The notes under the pieces are model-generated. The model made no database searches. It saw only the letters and a program-made list of their open reading frames with translations, and was not told the origin of the DNA. A DNA stretch of 11,150 nt, from NCBI GenBank assembly GCA_937915745.1, contig CALGGJ010000007.1, forward strand, positions 1 through 11,150, read 5' to 3'. The DNA comes from an uncultured Prevotellaceae bacterium. GTDB lineage: Bacteria; Bacteroidota; Bacteroidia; Bacteroidales; Bacteroidaceae. This document shows, piece after piece, positions 7,146 to 11,150 of this stretch (position 1 is its first letter; every line of letters begins with the position of its first letter). Made by a program: the position numbers and the translations under genes.

Positions 7146-9239
7146 CTATTTTTCCTTTCTTATCAATTTCTTTTTTTGTTCTTTTTCTTTTTCCTTTTCT
7201 TGAAGCTTTAAAATTTCAGCTTTATTGTCATTAAGATTATCCATAAGGAAATTTAGTTTAGGAAAAGTTTGTACAAATAAATTAAAAAATGGAATTTCAA
7301 TGTAATTAATAAAGCCTAATTGATTCTGATATATAGTAGTGGTTTCTCTATCGAAAGAACATTTCAATCCTAATTCTTTTTCTTTGTCACCCTGTTGGAA
7401 GAATTCTTCCACGACCATCTTTGCCCATTTAAAATATAAATGAAACTTCTTAGTGGGATTGCTTATGTCAGCAGAATGAATTAATAAATTCATATAATCT
7501 TGATGATAATCTTTTTCATCGCTTTTTTTATCACTTGTAATTTCTTTCATGAAATCAATAGTTAAATTATGTTTTGTCATATCTGTATATAATACACAAG
7601 AAATCATTTCTTTTCTTAATTGGTTATATTTTTCTGTATTTAAACCGGAAAAAATGTTGCATTCTGGATGATCTATAGTTAATTTAAATGACTCAGATAT
7701 ATGCATGTTTTCCAAAATACTAGTGTCATTGTACTTTATGGCCAAGATATTTTTAGTATCTTTTAAGAAGTTATTGTTGACTCCAGGGTGCTTATAATCA
7801 TGGCAAATGCAACTTAAGAATAAGGCGCACTTAGATAACTGATTTAATTTACATATTTTATTAATTTTACCAGATTTAAAATAGACTAAACAAGATTGGG
7901 TGATATCCCCCGCATGCAAATCGGTATGGTATGGGTTCCCCCTATTATATCCATTTGAAATTTTTGTAGTCCAATTTTCAAACATGGAATAATTTATTAT
8001 ATTATTAAATCCAAATCTATTAAATATATAATTGCTTATTAAGACTAGACTTTTTTTATTTGATTTTTTATCTAATTCAAAAATATTAAAGTCTTCTTTT
8101 TCTATATTGTTCAACAAAGATAAATTTAAATTAAAATCACTCATACTTAAATTTATATTTACATTTAAATTTTCTTTGTCATTATTGATACTATTTTCTT
8201 CATATGTTTTCGTTTCAGTAGAAATATTACCATTGCTTTTTTTCTTTCCACTCATATTCTTGAAAAAGTCAGTTTTTTTGCTATTATCTGAATTTTTCAC
8301 TTTTTTTGAAAATGAAACAACTTTATTTTTATTAATATTATTAATTGTATCTATAGTTCTAAACTCTTTGACATTAATACTATCAAAATGATTTAAATAA
8401 TTATGGGAATTTGTGCTGCTGTCATTATTTGAATCATTGCAAGCTTTGAAGCCCAATTCGGACGATGTTTTATTTTTTTCAAATTTTATTGGGACATCAT
8501 ATTTTTTTAGTTTGGATGATATTAAATTAATTTTGTTTATTCTCCTTTCAGTTTTATTCAAGTTGCAACTTGTATTAGCTGAATTTTTATTTTTTGAAGT
8601 AATTGAGCTGAATTCATTCATGTTTTCTTTTCTTATAATATTTTCCACTTCCCTAAAATATACTTTATTTTTTTTGCCATTTCTTTCAAAAGGATTATAC
8701 TCGCCATAATTTAATATAGTAGAGTTATTTAATTCTCTGCCTTTGGCAAACTTCACTTTGTTATTGATTGTTTTTTTATTTTTTTGAGTTTTGCTTTCAT
8801 ATTTAATACTGAACCTGCTATCGTTTTGGTGTTTTGGCTCACTTTTTTTTGTGCTTTTGGATGTGGTGTAACTCGACCCAAGAGGTATCATGTATTTTTC
8901 TATGTATTCAATTTCTTTTAATAGCAAGGATAAGGTCTTCATCATGATAAAGCTTTCGTTGACTTCAAAATATGACTTCAATTTTGATAAAATTACTTTA
9001 ATAAATGAAAATTTATTAATTTTTGTGGTATTATTAGAAAATTTGGTAGATTCTGAGTAATCGCTGGTGAACGTATTTGATTTGCTTATTGAAGATATGT
9101 TTGAATTATAAGTATGCTTACATAAGTTGGACAATTCCGGAATTATTTTAAATAATTTTTTTAAATCGTCTAAAGAGTATAATTCAGTTAAGTTGAATTT
9201 TGTTTCATATTGAGTGTTATTGTCTTTCATTTGATTCAT
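7146..9239 (-). CDS. Eukaryotic-type class I 3',5'-cyclic-nucleotide phosphodiesterase
   Basis: This is a 697-residue protein. Residues ~395-670 form a PDEase I catalytic domain, which hydrolyses cAMP and/or cGMP to the 5'-monophosphate. It shows GNPYHTDLHAGD (434-445; acid His438, metal His442), HDYKHPGVNNNF (480-491; metal His480/Asp481, fulfilling the PDEase signature HD-[LIVMFY]-x-H-x-[AG]-x2-[NQ]-x-[LIVMFY]), HSADISNPTKK (588-598; metal Asp591) and the purine-clamping Gln640 in NQLGFINYI. The HTDLHA..TQ and YKHPGVNNN style recalls ciliate enzymes. Residues 1-390 hold some helical sequence (~65-120) and then Asn/Lys/Ser-rich low complexity; the C-terminus is a Lys/Glu tail. No GAF domain or membrane segment was seen. 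Gln is encoded by CAA/CAG and the stop is TAG, so the standard code fits. No intron is needed. Bacterial genomes do not normally carry this family. Substrate preference is unknown. Confidence 0.88.
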   Translation of the reverse strand: MNQMKDNNTQYETKFNLTELYSLDDLKKLFKIIPELSNLCKHTYNSNISSISKSNTFTSDYSESTKFSNNTTKINKFSFIKVILSKLKSYFEVNESFIMMKTLSLLLKEIEYIEKYMIPLGSSYTTSKSTKKSEPKHQNDSRFSIKYESKTQKNKKTINNKVKFAKGRELNNSTILNYGEYNPFERNGKKNKVYFREVENIIRKENMNEFSSITSKNKNSANTSCNLNKTERRINKINLISSKLKKYDVPIKFEKNKTSSELGFKACNDSNNDSSTNSHNYLNHFDSINVKEFRTIDTINNINKNKVVSFSKKVKNSDNSKKTDFFKNMSGKKKSNGNISTETKTYEENSINNDKENLNVNINLSMSDFNLNLSLLNNIEKEDFNIFELDKKSNKKSLVLISNYIFNRFGFNNIINYSMFENWTTKISNGYNRGNPYHTDLHAGDITQSCLVYFKSGKINKICKLNQLSKCALFLSCICHDYKHPGVNNNFLKDTKNILAIKYNDTSILENMHISESFKLTIDHPECNIFSGLNTEKYNQLRKEMISCVLYTDMTKHNLTIDFMKEITSDKKSDEKDYHQDYMNLLIHSADISNPTKKFHLYFKWAKMVVEEFFQQGDKEKELGLKCSFDRETTTIYQNQLGFINYIEIPFFNLFVQTFPKLNFLMDNLNDNKAEILKLQEKEKEKEQKKKLIRKEK

Positions 9240-9268
9240 TAATTTTTTATATACATAAATATTTTTAA

Positions 9269-10267
9269 TTAATATGATAATTTATATTTTTGATTGAAAT
9301 ATTTTTTAGCTTCTTCAAGTAAATCTTTATTTATTTTTCTTTCTTCAATACTCATCTTACTAGGTCTTTCTGCATGTCTTATAGCATAATCCATTTGATT
9401 AATTAATTCTTTTTGATATTCAATATGAGCGACTCCTTTTTTAATTTTATCCAAATTTTTTTCATTAATTATTTGCTCAGTATATATAGGTAGATTAATA
9501 TTATCCATACTTTTCTCATTATTAATTCCAATTAAATAATCAATTTTATAACATATTAAATCTTTATTATTTTCATTAATATCAAAATTATCTTTTTCTA
9601 ATTTATTCAAATAATCAACTAATATGCATTTATAATTAATAATATTCTTCCTCAATGCAATGAGTTTTTCTTGATTTTCTATTTTCTTTTGTTCCAATTT
9701 TTTTTTCTCTTCTCTTTCTTTAAATAAATATATCTCTCCTTTTTTCTTAACAATGGGGTCCACATAATTTTTTCTTTCATTTATTTGATTATCTAAATCA
9801 TTCAAATATTTTTGATGATTTAATTCCTTTTCTTTCTTTAATTTTGCTTCTTCTTCTTCATATAAAGCTTGTCTATATTTATCTATTAAAGCCCATTCAT
9901 CATCTTTTGATAAATAATTCAATTCTTTTAAAATTTCTAATTTATTTTTACCTGAATTTAAACGATTCTCTCTGTCAAATTTGGATTTTACAATTAAATC
10001 CATCCTTTCTAAGAGGAGTTTATAATCAGGATTTTCAAAATCTAATAATGATTCGAAATCTCTGTAAAAATGATATAAAAAATTTTCAAATGTTAAATTT
10101 TTTTCTTGATATAAATCAATGTTTCTAACATATAAATCTGCGTATAATTTTTTCATTAAATTTCTGTTCAAATTTTCTAAGTCTTTGGCTCTTCTCTCAG
10201 TTTTGGATGTTTCTACTGATTGATTCAAAGTATTTACTTCTTGTTTGGTTTGTTTCTTTGGATTCAT
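9269..10267 (-). CDS. Charged coiled-coil protein of eukaryotic (possibly ciliary/cytoskeletal) type
   Basis: This is a 332-residue protein rich in Lys, Glu, Asn and Leu, without signal peptide or membrane segment. Residues ~125-215 are a strongly charged alpha-helical coiled coil (EEEEAKLKKEKEL, EREEKKKLEQKK). Two short related motifs are seen: HQKYLNDLDNQINER (151-165) and HIEYQKELINQMDYA (281-295), both H..Y...L..Q(I/M). The second is followed by ERKINKDLLEEAKKYF (309-324). A dLd.QI element followed by an NK.DL element recalls microtubule-associated proteins of ciliates and apicomplexans, but this is from memory and is not a family assignment. It ends with TAA, 29 bases before the phosphodiesterase ATG on the same strand, an unusually tight spacing for a nuclear genome. 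The ATG at 10267 lies in an A/T-only leader, close to the apparent RecG junction. Function unknown. Confidence 0.6.
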   Translation of the reverse strand: MNPKKQTKQEVNTLNQSVETSKTERRAKDLENLNRNLMKKLYADLYVRNIDLYQEKNLTFENFLYHFYRDFESLLDFENPDYKLLLERMDLIVKSKFDRENRLNSGKNKLEILKELNYLSKDDEWALIDKYRQALYEEEEAKLKKEKELNHQKYLNDLDNQINERKNYVDPIVKKKGEIYLFKEREEKKKLEQKKIENQEKLIALRKNIINYKCILVDYLNKLEKDNFDINENNKDLICYKIDYLIGINNEKSMDNINLPIYTEQIINEKNLDKIKKGVAHIEYQKELINQMDYAIRHAERPSKMSIEERKINKDLLEEAKKYFNQKYKLSY

Positions 10268-11150
10268 TTTTTAAATTTAAATATTTTTTATCGTTTACAT
10301 ATTCTTTACTACTTAACACTTCTTTACTATCTTCTTTTGCCCTTAACAAAATACTAAAATCTTGCTTTATATCTGCTAGTTTAAACTGCATATCACCACT
10401 TTGTCTAGTACCAAATAAATCTCCACTACCTCTTAATTTAAAGTCTTCTTCACTTACTTTAAACCCATCACTAGTTTCAGTTAATACATTTAGTCTTTCT
10501 GCTTCTCTATCAGAAATCAACACACAATAACTTTGTAATTCATTTCTTCCTACTCTACCTCTTAGTTGGTGTAGTTGTGATAACCCAAATCTAAAACTAT
10601 CAAATATAACCATTACAGTAGCGTTTTTAACATCTACACCAACTTCTATTACAGTAGTACTAATTAATATACTAATCTCATTATTTTTATATTTCTCCAT
10701 TACTTCATCTTTTTCTTTAGAAGACATCTTACCATGTAATATATCAGTCTTACATATTTTAGAAAATGCTCTATCCATCTTATCTTTTAATTCGTATACA
10801 TTTTCCATATCACTATTTTCTGATGTCTCTATTAATGGAGCAATAACGTATATTTGATGTTTATGTCTTAATTCTTGATATATTAAATCTAATACATCTT
10901 TTATTTCTTTCCTTGTCTTGGTTGAATAATAAGTTTGACTTTCATCTTCTAAATTATAATTAAATTCATCTATGACTTGCTCTAAAAAGTCAAAATCTGT
11001 TTTTAGTTGATGCTTTAATCTTTTATAACCTTCCAATTCAGAAATTAATTTATTATCAGGGATATCACTGATGTTATTTAGTTTTGAAAGACCCTTTTTA
11101 AGTTCTATATACTTCTCTTGTATTTCATTTACCTTTCTCTGAGCATCCAC
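10197..11150 (-). CDS. recG: RecG helicase C-terminal half in a chimeric open frame (partial, runs off the window)
   Basis: This open frame of 317 codons continues beyond base 11150; its first codon here is GTG, so no start is implied. Residues ~73-294 (about 10934-10269) match the second RecA-like and TRG regions of RecG, the ATP-dependent translocase that regresses stalled forks: IYVIAPLIE (100-108), TDILHGKMS (135-143), ISTTVIEVGVDV (163-174), SQLHQLRGRVGR (191-202, with the arginine finger), then FKLRGSGDLFGTRQSG (237-252). Residues 1-72 do not match the expected upstream segment, which should contain the TATPIPRT motif and the GRK sequence leading into the second domain. Residues after ~294 are merely the neighbouring coiled-coil gene read out of frame. 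The fragment looks like a low-GC Firmicute or Mollicute RecG. Without helicase domain 1 and the wedge domain it could not work as RecG; type as a fragment or assembly chimera. Confidence 0.85.
   Translation of the reverse strand: MDAQRKVNEIQEKYIELKKGLSKLNNISDIPDNKLISELEGYKRLKHQLKTDFDFLEQVIDEFNYNLEDESQTYYSTKTRKEIKDVLDLIYQELRHKHQIYVIAPLIETSENSDMENVYELKDKMDRAFSKICKTDILHGKMSSKEKDEVMEKYKNNEISILISTTVIEVGVDVKNATVMVIFDSFRFGLSQLHQLRGRVGRNELQSYCVLISDREAERLNVLTETSDGFKVSEEDFKLRGSGDLFGTRQSGDMQFKLADIKQDFSILLRAKEDSKEVLSSKEYVNDKKYLNLKNESKETNQTRSKYFESISRNIQN
10935..11150 (-). other. Unidentified coding-like segment joined in frame to RecG
   Basis: About 72 codons are open in the same frame as the RecG fragment and read as a helical, charged peptide (EIQEKYIELKKG, LEGYKRLKHQLK, FLEQVIDEFNYNLEDE). 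It contains none of the RecG motifs expected just before the second helicase domain. I do not recognise it. It may be the edge of a third source sequence, or part of the same eukaryotic source as the genes at 7146-10267. Confidence 0.4.

Noticed and set aside
7146..7148. Reading the TAG stop as Gln to extend the phosphodiesterase under a ciliate code
   Set aside because: The extension is short A/T sequence with no conserved domain, and Gln is already encoded by CAA/CAG throughout both frames.
8032..8709. Two plus-strand open frames rich in Leu/Phe that could pass for membrane proteins
   Set aside because: They are the complement of the A-rich Asn/Lys low-complexity part of the phosphodiesterase; poly-T reads as Phe/Leu, giving false hydrophobic segments.
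7146..10267. Horizontal transfer of a PDE/coiled-coil cassette into a Bacteroidota host
   Set aside because: No mobility genes or end repeats were seen, codon and base use are not adapted to the host, and further discordant joins lie nearby at RecG. Chimeric assembly is simpler.
1..11150. CRISPR array, tRNA, rRNA, IS element or defence/toxin operon
   Set aside because: I looked on both strands for regularly spaced repeats, cloverleaf genes, transposase motifs and known defence domains and saw none.

Overview
The window reads as a composite of at least two, probably three, unrelated genomes. Bases 1 to about 6920 are a coherent stretch of a Bacteroidota chromosome, most like Prevotella or Bacteroides. 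It has moderate GC that declines to the right, TAnnTTTG-type -7 promoter elements, starts without Shine-Dalgarno sequences, a secreted protein with a type IX secretion style C-terminus, and the order dnaN, DEDDh exonuclease, coaC/coaB that I know from that order. From about 6920-7145 to about 10270 the DNA becomes very AT-rich. It encodes two Asn/Lys-rich proteins of eukaryotic character on the minus strand: a class I cyclic-nucleotide phosphodiesterase with all catalytic residues, and a charged coiled-coil protein. From about 10270 to 10934 the minus strand carries the C-terminal helicase half of a low-GC bacterial RecG. It is joined in frame, at its N-terminal side, to about 72 residues that do not look like RecG and that run off the window edge.

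Left region: a secreted HExxH metalloprotease-like gene (303-2993) has its own promoter and a hairpin at the likely transcript start. It converges on a small OB-fold-type gene (3092-3490, minus) whose last residues copy the SSB C-terminal tail, and a perfect 17-bp inverted repeat separates the two as a shared terminator. A divergent promoter region (3491-3689) then drives a rightward cluster: beta clamp (dnaN), a DEDDh exonuclease 16 bp downstream, PPC decarboxylase (coaC) and PPC synthetase (coaB). The clamp, exonuclease and SSB-tailed protein all point to DNA replication and repair. CoaC and CoaB perform consecutive steps of coenzyme A synthesis and are usually one fused protein, but here they are separate genes.

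Right region: the phosphodiesterase and the coiled-coil gene lie head to tail only 29 bp apart, use the standard stop codons TAA and TAG, and would fit a compact AT-rich protist genome. A litostome (rumen or gut) ciliate is my best guess, which would also explain physical association with Prevotella and with a low-GC Firmicute or Mollicute relative. The simplest overall explanation is a chimeric or contaminated assembly, for example from single-cell or metagenomic DNA, rather than a new biological system. I state below what would overturn that. No tRNA, rRNA, CRISPR array, insertion sequence or integrase was seen.
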